Shown here one piece after another: positions 40,401 to 52,470 of a stretch of 64,000 nt of DNA. This stretch comes from Strix aluco (lineage: Eukaryota; Chordata; Aves; Strigiformes; Strigidae). The position numbers were made by a program, and so were the translations under genes. Location of the stretch: contig NC_133931.1 in the NCBI RefSeq assembly GCF_031877795.1, positions 136,252,621 through 136,316,620 of the forward strand. The letters run 5' to 3'. How positions within the stretch are numbered: the stretch's first letter is position 1; each line of letters starts with the position of its first letter. The notes beneath the pieces were generated by a model, which did no database searches, was not told where the DNA came from, and was given only the letters and a program-made list of their open reading frames with translations.

Positions 40401-43400
40401 TTACTTTTCTCTGTCCCTATAATATGTTGGGATGAGAACTGATCTTGATTAGTTTCTGTGAGATTTTGAGAAAAATAAATGGTTGGAAGAAAGAAACATG
40501 AGCACAAGAGACAACACAGAAGATAACAAAATAGGGGTAAACAGGAGAGCAAGTATCACTGATAGAGAAATATGGAGAAGAAATACTGTATAGAATCTGG
40601 AAAATGAGATGTCAGCCTGATGTGGCGTGAGGATGTGAACAAATAGTCTGGGTCAGGCACAACAATATTTTGTAATAACTTTTTAATACATAAATAATTA
40701 TTTGAAATTGAACTGTTTTCTAAGGAATTCACCATTTATTGATTGTGAGGCAAAGGTAGTATTAGGGATATACTGTTATTGGTGAGGCAAAGGTAATATT
40801 AGTTCAGGGTAAAAGGAAGTGAAGATGAATTAATCAAAGCTTACTGGAATATAGGAGGAGGGAAGGGAGGAAGAAGAGAGGTTGCAGTTGATGTTGATTT
40901 TGTTGAGGCAAGGGTGATGGGGAGAAATGGAAGGAACTGGAATGAAAAAAGTTAGGCATATGTTAAAAGGATCTGACTAGAAAGATGAAAGCAATATTGA
41001 AATCTTGGATAATTTTTTTTTTTTTTACTAATCTCATGCAAGGTGTTACTAAAAGGCAGGCATAGGTGGATAACCAGAATATCAAATTCAGTGTGCAGCA
41101 CAGCAAAATAATTCTTAATAAAGGCAGTCAGGTATGGTGAGAATAATTAATTATTTTTTATTTTATTTCAGGTGCTCTGAAACACTTATGTGCGTTACAG
41201 ATTCTGTTGCTTCACAACAACCAGTTAAAAACACTTGGCAAAACAGTGAAGGAATTGAAAGGAATTATAAGCCTGCAGACCCTAAGTAATACCTTATTTT
41301 TATTTTGCAGAGCAGCAAGCAGTAGTTTTTTAGAGTTTCTTATCAGGATGTTTCTTGTCTGTTTCTGCATCATTTGCCAATAGCTTTTGAAGCTAATTAT
41401 CAATTTCAACCAAATTTGACAGACGAAAGAGATCTCTGAGACGTGAAAATTCCACAGAGAGTACCTCAACTAAGAAAAAACTGCCAAATGAGTTCAGAAG
41501 TTAACACTTTTTGGCTGCTGGCTAGCCAGTCTCCTGAATGAATAGCTTGGATGCAGTCAAAGCAGTTTATTGCTGCCTTTGTGTAAGGGAACATGGGAGT
41601 AGAGTGGATTATCATAGAGGTGAAGGAAGTTGAGAAAAGAGTGTTACTGCTGGTGAGAGTGTAAGTGATAGGTTATAGAACCCTAATTCCTGCCTCATTA
41701 ATTCTGTTTTTCATAGAATTTATTTTCTGCCTCTCTTTGGCAGACTGGGGGTTTCTAGAGTCTAAGAATAAATATACTTTAGATGTTAAGTATAACAGTA
41801 TCTAAGTAGCATACTTTCTGATAGACTGGCTAGAAATGAAAGTAGCATAGGCTCTGAAATTTGAAATTAATTTATACAAACAGTGTTGGCACCACTAAGT
41901 TACAATGTAAGAAGTACCCTCTGGGGAAAGTAGGATTATTTGCTATTTCACTAGAAAGTGAAAATGAAAGCTGTCTTTTTCCATGGTTCCTAAATGAATG
42001 TCATCATAGGTCATGCCACTTTGAGAAAACAGGAAACAAGTTTCGCATCTTAGTGACACAGTTAATGGAGGTGAATGTCATCAAGCCATACCTCCTTATG
42101 CATTCAGAGAACTGAATGTCTGATTGCAGGAAAGGAAAAAAGGGGTTGAAAAGTACACTTTTAATTGAACTTGACACTGGGCCAAAATTAAAAAAACAAA
42201 TCAAGTGTTTACGAAGACAACATGCCAGCCAAATTATTGTAATCTTTGTCATTATATGCAAGATTGAAAAAATAGTCCATTTAAGAATGCAGTTGTTTGA
42301 AGTGATTAGGCAAAGTCTGGACAGACATCCTATGTATGAATGGTGCAGTCACCTGAATTTAATGTTATAGCCCTACAAATTAATAAGAAGCTTCAGCAAG
42401 CACAGGGAGTTTGTTGTACTTGTTGCAACCATCTGTGGGAAATAAAGACAAACAGCAGATAGTTAACATGCTGCATGGCAGTCACAGAGGCATAGCGAAA
42501 ATTGGGTGCATATTGGACTGGTCACCACCATAGAAAAACAAGTGTTTAAGAGAGCTATCAAACAATATATAGAGAATATACCAATCTACCCTGATAAAAA
42601 AATTGTTCTTTAGTTCAAAGGTATGAGAGTGAATACTAATCAGTGGAAGAAACTTAATAACCTAACTTTACAGTTATTCCTTTTTGACCTTTGCTGTCGT
42701 GAAAAAATCATCAATGTGTTTGTTTCAAAGAGATTTCATAATAATGAGTTCTCAAATTAACAGGACTCTATTGGTTTAATAAAATGTACTGTCATCTTTG
42801 AAATAAATTACAGCAGTAAATGAACAAAATACATTTTAAAAGTCATATCCTATATAATCATATCATATTACTGTATCATTTATACACCTCCTTGCAATAT
42901 TAAGAAATGTGAAATGGGTGCAGAATTTACACTGTGTAGCTTTGAAAAGGGCTGCACCCATAGCTCACCTTTGTAAAATAAAAACTGCTTTGGGAATGGG
43001 AAAGTTCTCACTGTTCTGAGGTAGATCTTTTTTATTGCCAGACAATCTGATTAAAAAACCACACTTGCTAGCCTTCAGCAGAGCTTCTGGATGCATAATA
43101 ACATGCTATTATTTTGTAACTCTTGGGGACATTAGAACTATTGAAATGGGGCAGTCTAATACACTCTTATTGTTCACTTCAGAAGTAGCATTCAACTGCC
43201 AAAATGTTGCATTTCTCTTCCTTAAGGCTCTCTTGTGATTTTTAGCCACTGCCCTGCACTGGATTTGTAGCAGAACACCATTCTTCATCAGGCATTTAGG
43301 GAAGACACTCAGCTTCTAAAGATTTACTGGATGGGTTGCTCACAACTGCAGCCTTTTGGGAGATATGTAGAGTTTCTTTATGAGCTCACCTTGTGCTCAC

Positions 43401-46400
43401 ATCTCCCTTTTGGAATCCAAGATTTTTGTTATGTACTCTATAAATTGCCTCAACTGATTTATTATCCACAGCTGATAACATCTTGCTGCTAGACCTCAGA
43501 AAACTCTTTTTGTTCTTCACTATGTTTCTACCGCAGTAGTTCCTTTCTGCCCCTTGTGGGATAGGCACACTGTTTTCCTACACTCCAAATAGAGAAAACA
43601 GACAAAACTGTGGAGGAAGAAAGCATTATCCCTAATTCGTAGAAGTAAAATTGCATGACCTTGACAAGCAAGTAGATAGCAGAGCCAAGAATTTGTCCCA
43701 GATGTTTTGTAAAATAAGACCATCTTGATCCGTACAATGGTTGGATTTATTGTAAGAATGAGCAGTAGAAAAATTCATATACTCTAAAACAAACCTACAA
43801 ATCAGTGTTGATGAGGAGGGACGTGCTCCTAGTAGCATCCAGAGTCAGAAGTACTTAGTATTGACCCCGGTTTGTGCCTTGGAAAAATCCCTCTTGAATG
43901 TTCATTCCATTCCGCTACTAAACATACCTACTTTTAGAGATCTTTCTGAAACATTTTTCTCTCTGGAATGCTATCACGTATTGACTCAAGAACAGACTTA
44001 TCAGATATATACCTAATATTCTTTCTGATTAACTCTTTCTAGAAAAAATAGCTAGATAGTACTTTGTTCAGTAAAAATGGAACTTTCTGCTGCTGCCACC
44101 TTGTGGGTCTCTCACTAGTTCTAAGTACAGTGATTTTAAAAAATTTGTTAAAGAATTAAAGTATTTTAAGTTCTCCTCTGAATACATGAACAGGTGCTTT
44201 CTGTGTAGGAGTTACCAAATGCCCATTCCAACTTTACTGCGCCCTCAAAATAACTGCTAAATTGCATCAAGCACTGAGCTCTCTTTGGCAGTCATACTTA
44301 TCCTGAAGAACGTGAAATGGCATCTTGTAGTTTACAAGTGCATAGAATATTTCCAGACTTTTTTCTTCTTCTAGTTTCTTATTTGCTACTGCAATACCAC
44401 CTTTCTCTCCCTAACTGCTAAAATTACATATAACAGGATTTTTTACCCTAGAGTGAATATTAGCCACAGCCTCTCCTCAAAAAGAGAAAACCAGACCAGT
44501 GTAGACCTTGGTAGAAGTTGTCAAAATTATTAATTTAAGATTTTTTTTTTTTCTGCTCTGATCTCAAGGTAGCAGCCTCCTGATTATTTTTACTGTCTCA
44601 GAAGAACAGCACTTGTCTAAGGAGAAAAATGACATGACTGTGTTTTTTATTTAGAAAAAAACCCACACCCAACAACTCTTGTTTGCTTGATAGCTGATCT
44701 GGGAAAGAGCCAGTTTCTGTTTTAATCAACTTCAGATATCACTCTCATGAAACAAACTGATATGTCATGTCAGCTAGGCAAATGTTACACTTCTGGCAAA
44801 GCAGCATCACAGGATTGATACCTGTCTCTGTGTTGCAAAGGCTCGGTTATTCACGTGGTGTGAACCTGATTGTAAGGATTTTCATCAAGTTGCTAATGGG
44901 CTTTTGGAACTTAGTACCTCAAGTCTCACTGAAAGTTAGTGGGATCCAGGTTCTCAGGAACTTAGGCCATTTTAAACATTTTACTCTTTAAGTTTCTTGA
45001 GTCTTCAAACTCATCATCTGTCAAAACATCAGAAGACTGGGTATTTATTGACATTTCATATTGTGTCTATGGGATAAAAACTTTATATCAGCTATGATGA
45101 AGCCTTAGGAGTCCTAAAGCTCATTTGGTTTTAATAACTTTCTCTCCCTACAAATTTTGTGTCTTACCTTTAAGCTGTCACACCTAAAAACCCACTATTC
45201 TTTAAAATAGGCATCACCTAACAACATAAGAAAATCAAAGGGAAACACTTAGTGGTTTTGTCTGTATATCATAAAAAATAGAAAAAAACTTCAAAGGTTT
45301 GGAGTGCATGATGGCACCTTTACTCAGTTCTTGCCTGTGGTATTTTGCATACTCTGCAATAAGCCAGTTCTTGCAGTCCATGTTTGGTTGAGTAATTTTG
45401 CATGTGTAAAGAGACTGTGCTTTGTTTACCCAGCATAAGAACAATTTGAATTTGATTATATTTTGTACAAAATCTGGCTACTAGTGATCTTTAATTTTCC
45501 TGCCTTGCCATGTTAGTTGCTTTTCTTTTGCTGGGTTTGGTTTTTTGTGATGCTGTTTGTTTTTTCTGTATACATTTTGCAGACCTATTCCATAACCCTC
45601 TGGCACAAGACCCAGACTACCGGCTTTATGTGATATATTCCCTTCCTTCGGTACAGCTCCTTGACAGGAAGTGTAAGGATTGCTTTCCTCTTCTCACAAA
45701 GCATTGACAGTTGCTTTTGATTTTAATTAGTATGGAAAAATAGGTGAATTAATCTTCCCTGTTCTTTTACATGCATTTGTTGACATAGCAAAACATCTAA
45801 GGAACAGATAGCCATTTTCTGCAAGATTTGTCAAGCAAATAGAGTTTGCAGGGCATAAACAGTTTACTTTGCCAAATGCGTTTGATTTCTGTCTTTTTAA
45901 ATTGTATATGTTTATCTTGTATCTTGGTTTGTATATTTTTGGGTAAGACAGATAAAAGCCTGTGCTTAGAAACATGTACCTACATTTGTGCATTCAAACT
46001 GGTGTATTCACATCAGTGAGTGTGTTTACTTAGGTATGGGTAATATATCCTCAGCTATCTACATGTTTCTGCACAGTTTAAAGATGTATATGCACGTTTC
46101 TTGATGAGGTACATGCTGACCAAGCTTTCAAGTATAAATCTTCATAAATCATCAAGAGGTCTTTCACAGCTTGTCTGCTATAAATTCTACACACAAAAAA
46201 AAACCCCAAACTGTCTTAAGAACAGCCAGATGATAAATTGGTGAATCTATAAACATGCCACAGTGGACCCAGAAAATCAGTTTTGGAGATTTTTGTCTCT
46301 GGTGTTTGGAGAACTATGTGATTGGCAGGAGGGCTGAAAATTACTTCAGAGCACTGAGAAAGGTGTTGATTCCTACGCCAGCTCTGCCCTATAAAATGTA

Positions 46401-49400
46401 GCAAGAAAAAACAATGTCATCATGAAAACCTGCTCCCAGTCTCTAGGAGAATCAGCTACAGGACTTGAGCCAGGCAGCCCCAGGACATCTGCAGGTGCTG
46501 GCAGACTGTAGCTCTGTCATGAAGGAAAGCTGGTGGATGGGCCACAGCACGTGTCAGGGGTTGATGAGGAGCTGCTGGATCTGACCACACAGCCATTGGT
46601 TGCACATTGATTTTGCACTGGTACCTCCAGTTGCTTGAATATTTGGTCTTGGGTTACACGTGTGCTTAACACATCTGTCAGACTCTTTGACTAATCATCA
46701 TTTTTGACTAGGGAGCAAAGACTGAAGCTTAATGTGCTGGAAAATATGTGTTGCATTTACAGCTCTAGAAACACTTCCGTAAAACTTCCAGGACTTAATC
46801 TTCTAAATACAGTCCTGGATTAAGACTTGAGGCATTGATTTGTATCAAGCTGTACCCTGGACATTCTATTTAGTGAATTATGTCTCTAACATTACAAAGC
46901 TTCTTCACCATCTGTGGAACATTACCACAGCATAGTCCTGGGTGTCTCTTTTACATAAGACATGTGCTCACATTTCTGCTACCTCCAGGCATGACTACTG
47001 CAGTTCCTTCCTAATTGGTCCCCTAGACACCAAGACTTAAAACCTTCCCTGAACTCAGAATGCTTCTGCCAGAGTTACTTGTTCTAAACCTTCAGGTGAC
47101 TTCTGTTCCATAGCTGAAGTACTAGATTAGTATGCAGTTCATATCACTGAAGTTAACAACCCTTAAGTTAATCGTCTCAAACTCTTTGTTTAAAATTTAA
47201 AGTTATTTTTGAATTAAAGTGCAAAACAGGAAAATTTGAGGCTTTTCTTTTGATTGCACTCCTACAGTTTTCTCTATAATTGAGCAGTGGGAATTGAACT
47301 GGCCTTGAACCAGGACTTGCTTTTGCTTTTCAAGGAGAAACTTCCAAATCTTTACCGACTTGTACAGTAAATCTCATTTAAGTGGTATGAAAAGTCTTGC
47401 TTTCTAGTTTATTGGTTTAAAACTTCTGATCCTACTGCACCTAAAAGAAAAGACTTTATTTTATCGGACAGGACTTTACCCTAAAGCCTTAGAAGTAACA
47501 CTCCATGTTCCCATTTTGAATCATTGTGAAATTATGCAGATTTACACCACTGTTGTTACAAAACTTGGTGCAAAAAAAGTGAATCACCTTCTGCATGCAG
47601 ATAGATAATACCAGCCTTTTAAGTTGGTAGAAAAAGTAAAATTTTTATATTCCTTCTAACAGCAGTTACACAAAGAGAAAGGGAGTCAGCGCTTCATCTT
47701 TATAACCACGAAAGGTCTTGTGTTGTGCAGTCAGTAGCTTTTGGAAAGAGAGTAAATACACCCTTGGGGACTGCAGTGGGATCTAGCAGATGCACTCAAC
47801 CAGCCAGAAGACTGATGATACCCTCAGGTATTTTAATAGTGTAAGGAAAAGCATATATTTTTAGGTGCTTTGATTAGAAAAAGTTTGCTCATCTGATAAG
47901 AAGTTTTTTGGTTTAGTAATAAAGTATAAATGCATCAGAAACCCAACCAAATTGCTTCATAAAGTAAGTAGTAGCAGCAACAGGCAACAAATGAATCCTT
48001 CTACTAAGAGTGGCAAATAAGTTCTAGTCACTCCCTGTAGTTACAGAATTGTCTATAAAGATAGCTGAACAAACACAATTTCATTTTTTTTCAATAAGTC
48101 TTGTGACTGTTTAGTTTTAGTTTTATTTAATTAAAAACATCTCGGTATACTTCTAGGCTGTCTCAGTCAGTGATCAGCATCATAGAGTTTTGATGCCCTC
48201 TAGTGCTTTTATAAAGCAATCTCTTGAAGAAAGGATCTTTTCTAAATAGTGTTTTAAATTTTACTTATCTTACCTAGTTTTGTAAGCAGATTTCTTTTTA
48301 TGCTTTCCAAGTTGAAAATATTTTAATGATGTCTTATAATAGCATATAAAGTAATTTTTAGAGTTCTTAAAACATTCAGATCTGGAAGACGGCATGATCC
48401 TGGCACAAGAAAGCAGGTGAATACCACCTGGAGCCTTGTGACTTGTACCGTGTGATAATCCAGAACAAACCTTGAAATCCCACATCTGCTTTTTTTTTTT
48501 TTTATGTTTTAAAGATAAGAAAAAAAAATATTGTGCATAGATGACTGAAATGGTAGCATTTTAAACAGTAATGTAGATGAAGTTTGGAACAGTAATAAAA
48601 TACCTGCAATTTTTTTTTTAATGTATATATCACAATAGTAGACCTGAAAGCAGTGTATTTAACAATAATTTTGAAAAGGTTTGGAAAAAAAGGATAGTTT
48701 AATCATATTTAATAATTCATTTGTTTTGCTGATAATTACTAAAGTAGGCATACAATTGTCTTTATCTCTACCATGCAATCATTCACATATATAGACAGTG
48801 GCATCATCTTTCTGTGGAAGAAAAAAGAATTCATGGAAATGTATGTCTATGGGAAATAAAATACAAGAACTGTATTAACTTTAAAAAAACCCCATACAGA
48901 TACTTGTTTCCACAGTAATTTAACAAAAGATGATCCTGAACATTTCAAAACATCTGCCAGTTTTCAGTTCATTTGAACAAGTAATTTAAGATCAGGGTGG
49001 TAATCCTCAGCTAATCAAAATGCTGCACAGCCATTAATGTCTTAATTTTAACTTTTTGTTATAGGATGTGAATTTGGAAATCACACAAATAAGTGAGTAA
49101 TTATTTTGATTTTTTTTCTTTTGCATCTCTGAAGCATTTACTTGATTTCTTATTCTTGTGCGTAAAAAATACCCAAAAGAGAGAAAATGTCCAGTAAAAA
49201 TGAGCTTTTGAAAAATTTCTGGACTTTGTGTTTAACATAGTTGCAACTCTATACTACTCTGATGAGACAACTTCTCCACTGCTGTCTGAAATTTAATATT
49301 GAAAGGTATTCCACATTTGGAAATGGGTATATAAAAATGCTATTTATTTATAAGATCAAATACTGATCACTAGAAAAAGCATGCTTTAAGTATTAGAGCA

Positions 49401-50844
49401 TCAGTATAGCTGTTCTATATTATGGCCTAGAAAACTTTCTTCTGACTGGCTGTTCAAAAAGACATACTCTCTGGAAAATATTATGACTTGTAGAATGAAA
49501 CTTTTTTAGGTTGTACTTGATGTTACTTTTATTCTGTTTGATTTCAAAATCATAGAAATAAATGTAAGACGTATCTCTGTTTTGTATCTGGATTGAGCCA
49601 GTATAAAGGGGTTGCATTTTAATGCAATGACATTTTAGATGCTACCTTTATAAGAGTAAATTTACAAACTTCAGATATCGGGCTTGTTTTTACTTTCTAG
49701 CTTTACACATGAAAATATTTGAAAAATTTATTAAAGGAAATAATAAAAGCCTACATATGATGATATCTTTAAACAATTTGGTTTTATATAGCTATTCACT
49801 TTGACTACAGCTCTTCACAATGGAGCTAATAACGTTTAAAAATTAATTCTTACCTGCTTTCAGCAGAGTTAGCTGTCCTCATTGATAGAATGGATGTACA
49901 GCTTCCTCTTCATCCTGTTTATGTAGATGCTTAGGCTTTGCAAGGTACCATTTCATGACAAAGTATGTTGTACTCGGTGGAAACATTCCCATGGTTTATA
50001 TTAGGTGTTATTATATTACTGCAGATACATCTTTAAGAAATAAGTTCTTATAAGATCAGGTCTTAATATTGCATCTGAGTTAAAAGGGTTTTGTTTAACA
50101 TGAAGCCCCCATCAGTTCTGCACTGATGTTGTACATCTGCCACTTTTCTCTCCCAGACTGCAGCTGTGGCAGGATACATAAACAACACAAGCTCACAGTG
50201 TTCTGGGTTCAGAGCTTGGAGAAAGGATATTTGCAGCGTGGCTAGTTAGAAGATCCATGGTGAAATAAATGTGCATTTGCATTAATAGACATCATATCAC
50301 TATGAAATCATAAAATTTGTTTTATGATTTCCATTGAATCAGAGCATTAGAAGTATACAACAATTATAATTTTTGTGGAAAAGAAAGCGGTGAAAACAAA
50401 ATAGCATTTTGAAGTCTACTATAAATTTATTTTAAATAATTTATAGCATGACTTTTTTCCTTAGAATCCTGTGATTCTGACCTTTTCTCATTTTGTTTTT
50501 CTTTCTTAAATTTGGTAAGAGAAGGAAACCTTTCAAAAATTTAAAATTTTCAAATCCTCACTGTTAGTGTCATCTTGACTTCTAACTTCACCTTTTACAC
50601 AGAGCGTGTGCAGTAAATTATCTCCAAAGTAGCTTGGAAACATTCAGCTAATACATATTTTCTTTGTTCTTTTTGCAGAGTACCATTTGAGAACCCCGAA
50701 GATGCCGTTTTACTCCGGGCAATGACAAGATCTTTAATGGAATTTTCCTCTGTTGACTGGAACAAAGTAGCCACCTGTCAAGAAAGACGGCTTGGAAACA
50801 AGGCAGAAGAACCCCGTGAGAAGCTGACAGTCCAATTTAGATGA
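31456..50844 (+). CDS. LRRC72: LRRC72, leucine-rich repeat protein, nine coding exons
   Basis: I assembled this gene from nine exons with GT-AG borders: 31456-31485, 33230-33303, 36708-36777, 39613-39694, 41172-41285, 45583-45672, 47663-47827, 49065-49092 and 50679-50844. Together they give 819 nt, or 272 residues plus TGA, with compatible phase at all eight junctions. Four leucine-rich repeats are visible: LRYLWINNNKI (49-59), LTELYLNNNEL (71-81), LQILLLHNNQL (94-104) and LQTLNLFHNPL (120-130). An LRR-cap-like segment around YRLYVIYSLPSVQLLD (136-151) follows, then a basic region and a C-terminal tail ending LTVQFR. Domain order, length and position beside ANKMY2 match vertebrate LRRC72, which is about 290 residues in human from memory. 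Its molecular role is poorly known; LRR domains usually mediate protein contacts. The introns hold no other gene I recognise. The N-terminal exon is the least certain part. Confidence 0.88.
31514..31537 (-). other. Predicted G-quadruplex on the minus strand
   Basis: Five C-runs on the plus strand (31514-17, 31519-22, 31525-27, 31529-32, 31534-37) are separated by one or two bases. The minus strand therefore has five G-runs with minimal loops, a very favourable quadruplex. It sits 29 nt after the exon 1 donor, on the LRRC72 template strand. Confidence 0.6.
33230..33303 (+). CDS. LRRC72: LRRC72 coding exon 2
   Basis: The exon encodes AVEKQLKICGFKRNVDVLVL followed by YLAG and two bases of a Gln codon. 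The acceptor is CTGTCAG and the donor is GTAAGT. It forms the cap before the first repeat; a similar ENQL-ICG-KR segment precedes the repeats in mammalian LRRC72 as I remember it. It is too short to stand out as an open reading frame. Confidence 0.85.
34955..35269 (+). mobile_element. Possible L1-like LINE ORF2 relic (intron 2 of LRRC72)
   Basis: A 96-codon open stretch (34,982-35,269) reads WTLKAVILGKLINLAVGRKR, then VLQAKKDQFVRDMQSLE and LEELSSTWGKLNAL. This resembles the linker between endonuclease and reverse transcriptase of L1-clade LINEs, where a W-(D/E)-(T/A)-(F/L)-KA motif is followed by RGKxIxL and charged helices. No recognisable endonuclease or RT flanks it. The likeness is weak and based on memory of the family; it could be chance. 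Confidence 0.3.
36708..36777 (+). CDS. LRRC72: LRRC72 coding exon 3 (first LRR)
   Basis: The acceptor is a long pyrimidine tract ending CCACCAG and the donor is AAG|GTAATA. The exon completes Gln35 and encodes residues 36-58, including LRYLWINNNK. It ends in phase 0, typical of an LRR-encoding exon of about 70 nt. Confidence 0.9.
39613..39694 (+). CDS. LRRC72: LRRC72 coding exon 4 (second LRR)
   Basis: The exon encodes residues 59-85, starting IQDLTFLIKNYC and containing LTELYLNNNEL. The acceptor is TTAATTTCAG and the donor is TCAG|GTACCA. It leaves one base of the Gly86 codon. Confidence 0.92.
40744..40801 (+). repeat. Dispersed short duplication in LRRC72 intron 4
   Basis: TGAGGCAAAGGTAGTATTAG and TGAGGCAAAGGTAATATTAG are spaced about 37 nt apart. 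A replication-slippage or gap-repair duplication is the simplest explanation. Confidence 0.8.
41172..41285 (+). CDS. LRRC72: LRRC72 coding exon 5 (third LRR)
   Basis: The exon encodes residues 87-123, with the repeat LQILLLHNNQL followed by KTVKELKGIISLQTL. The acceptor is TTATTTCAG and the donor is CTAA|GTAATA. It leaves one base of Asn124. Confidence 0.92.
44093..44106 (-). promoter_or_regulatory. CTCF-like motif in LRRC72 intron 5
   Basis: CTGCCACCTTGTGG is the reverse complement of the CTCF core CCASYAGRKGGCRS with one mismatch. Confidence 0.35.
45583..45672 (+). CDS. LRRC72: LRRC72 coding exon 6 (last LRR and cap)
   Basis: The exon encodes residues 125-153, beginning LFHNPL (end of the fourth repeat) and continuing into the cap motif YRLYVIYSLPSVQLLDRK. 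The acceptor TTTTGCAG follows a T-rich tract and the donor is AAGT|GTAAGG. It leaves one base, T, for the next codon. Confidence 0.92.
47663..47827 (+). CDS. LRRC72: LRRC72 coding exon 7
   Basis: The exon encodes VTQRERESALHLYNHERS, then VVQSVAFGKR and a basic stretch ending LMIPS. The donor is CCTCAG|GTATTT. The acceptor is a tandem CAGCAG, so the exon may start at 47663 (Ser-Val-Thr junction) or at 47666 (Phe-Thr junction, one residue shorter). Both keep the frame open. The V-T-x-x-E-R and QS-AFG pattern directly after the cap is characteristic of LRRC72. Confidence 0.85.
48193..48206 (-). promoter_or_regulatory. CTCF-like motif in LRRC72 intron 7
   Basis: ATGCCCTCTAGTGC matches the reversed CTCF core at all but the two outermost bases, and has the same orientation as the site at 44,093. 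Confidence 0.3.
49065..49092 (+). CDS. LRRC72: LRRC72 coding exon 8 (28-nt microexon)
   Basis: The exon encodes Gly209 (split) and CEFGNHTN plus two bases of Lys218. The acceptor TTTTGTTATAG and donor GTGAGT are good. It is needed to bring exon 9 into frame: exon 7 leaves one base, while exon 9 must be entered with two bases already in hand. Confidence 0.75.
50679..50844 (+). CDS. LRRC72: LRRC72 last coding exon and stop
   Basis: The acceptor CTTTTTGCAG is followed by residues 219-272: VPFENPEDAVLLRAMTRSLM, a VDW motif and the end LTVQFR, then TGA at 50842-50844. In frame it reads without stops, and moving the acceptor two bases downstream would hit a stop within four codons. Confidence 0.9.
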
Positions 50845-51066
50845 GTGCTTTCTTCCTTAAGGAAAAGAATTATTCCTCTCTCTAGTGTGGAGATAAGACC
50901 CCTAAGTAAGTTAGTATCTCTATAAAACAAGAACATTAAAACATGCATCTAATTAAATGAACTTCCAGAAAAAAAAGTATTAGTGTAACATTCCTTTTAT
51001 TATCAGATATGTAATATGGAGAGTGAAAAAATTAAGAAAACAGATGATAAATAGTGGCAATGTTAC

Positions 51067-51072
51067 AATAAA
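51067..51072 (+). terminator. LRRC72 candidate poly(A) signal
   Basis: A canonical AATAAA lies 223 nt after the LRRC72 stop codon. A second AATAAA is at 51238-51243. Either would define a short 3' untranslated region; the sequence alone does not decide which is used. Confidence 0.5.
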
Positions 51073-51751
51073 AGTTACCTGAAATGCGATTCTTACCATA
51101 CTTTTGTTACCAGAAATTATTAAAGCTAAACTGCAAGTTAATTTTTAAGAAGCTAAGGATAAATAATTTCATTCCTTATAGTTTCTACCTAAGAATTAGA
51201 TTTACTGTGTTCACTAGCAGTAATTTGTCTTTGTCAAAATAAAGATACGAGAAAGCAACCATTAAGCTTTTCTCACTTCTGAGAGGGATTAAAGTTTCAA
51301 TTTGCCAATTTGTGTGCGGCATGAATGCACTGAAAACTCTTAGTTTTATGAGGATACACATTCAGCCTCAATACAGTGGAACCATGAGCCCTTAAGCATG
51401 CTGATATTATCCCCGGATGCAGGCCTCTGTTTACTGGTCCTTCTGGAGAGACAGGACTTGCCATGCACAATGTGCTGCCCTGAGACTGCTGACTGGTTTT
51501 AACACACTCTTATAACCACATGGGTCACACAATGCTGTCGCACTACACCTGACACTTTCAGCTTCCAAAGCCTGTTACCACTAAGGAAGCTAGTGGGAGA
51601 TGTGCATATAGATGGAAAATAATACATTTCCTCATGTCTTTCTCCCTCCGTTCTGCCAAAGGCTTAAAGTCAATGCTGTCTGATGTATCCAAATCCTTCT
51701 TCAGCCTGTGGCTTGTCTTCCGAGTTCCTCCTTCCTCTCATAAGTCAGCAC

Positions 51752-52470
51752 AGACTCACAGGACAGTCTAGGTTGACAGGAATCTCTGGAGCTTATCTAG
51801 TCCAACCTTCCTGCTGAAAGCAGGTCTGAGAGTAGGTTATCCACTGCTCTGTCAAGGCAAGTCAAGTATTTCCAATGATGAGGGAGGTACCACCACTTGG
51901 CAATCTGGTTCAGTGTTTAATTGCACTCCAGAGCATCTTTCTTATATTCAGATGGAATTTCACCTGCAACAGCTTGGGCCTGTTGGCTATTGTACGTCAC
52001 TGTGCATCCCCCATCTCCTCTATAACTACCTCTAGGTATTGTAAGACTGTGATTAGATCTCCCAGAGTCTCCTGTTCTCTGGGCTGAACAAACCAAATTC
52101 CTCCAACCCCCTGATCATGGTGGCTCCCTCGCTGGACCTCTATTTTTTGATGTCTCCCTTGAACTGAGTTGACCGAAACAGGACAGTGTTCCAGATGTGG
52201 TCTAGCACCTGCCAAGTGAAGTGGCGTAATTACACCTTGCATCTGCTGGCTGTACTATACTTTCATCTTCACTGACACAAGGCACCATTTGCCTTCAGTG
52301 CTGCCAGATCATACTGCTGGCTCCAGGTGAGCTGGCTGCCCCCCCAGGACGCCCAGGTCCTTTTCGGCAGACCCAGGCAGATCCCACTCTGTACTGCTGC
52401 TTGGGATTACTCCATCCCAGATACAGGAGTTTATCTTTGTTAACTCTCATAATTCCTTTCACCTTTTTGA
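51752..52470 (-). mobile_element. Old CR1 LINE fragment, minus orientation
   Basis: Plus-strand landmarks are GGAGCTTATCTAGTCCAACC near 51,789, CTGTTCTCTGGGCTGAACAA near 52,071 and a CCCAGGTCCTTTTCGGCAGA stretch near 52,350. This order is the reverse complement of a CR1 3' half. It is more diverged than the copies at 15.5 and 22.5 kb and lies between the converging 3' ends of LRRC72 and ANKMY2. Confidence 0.88.
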
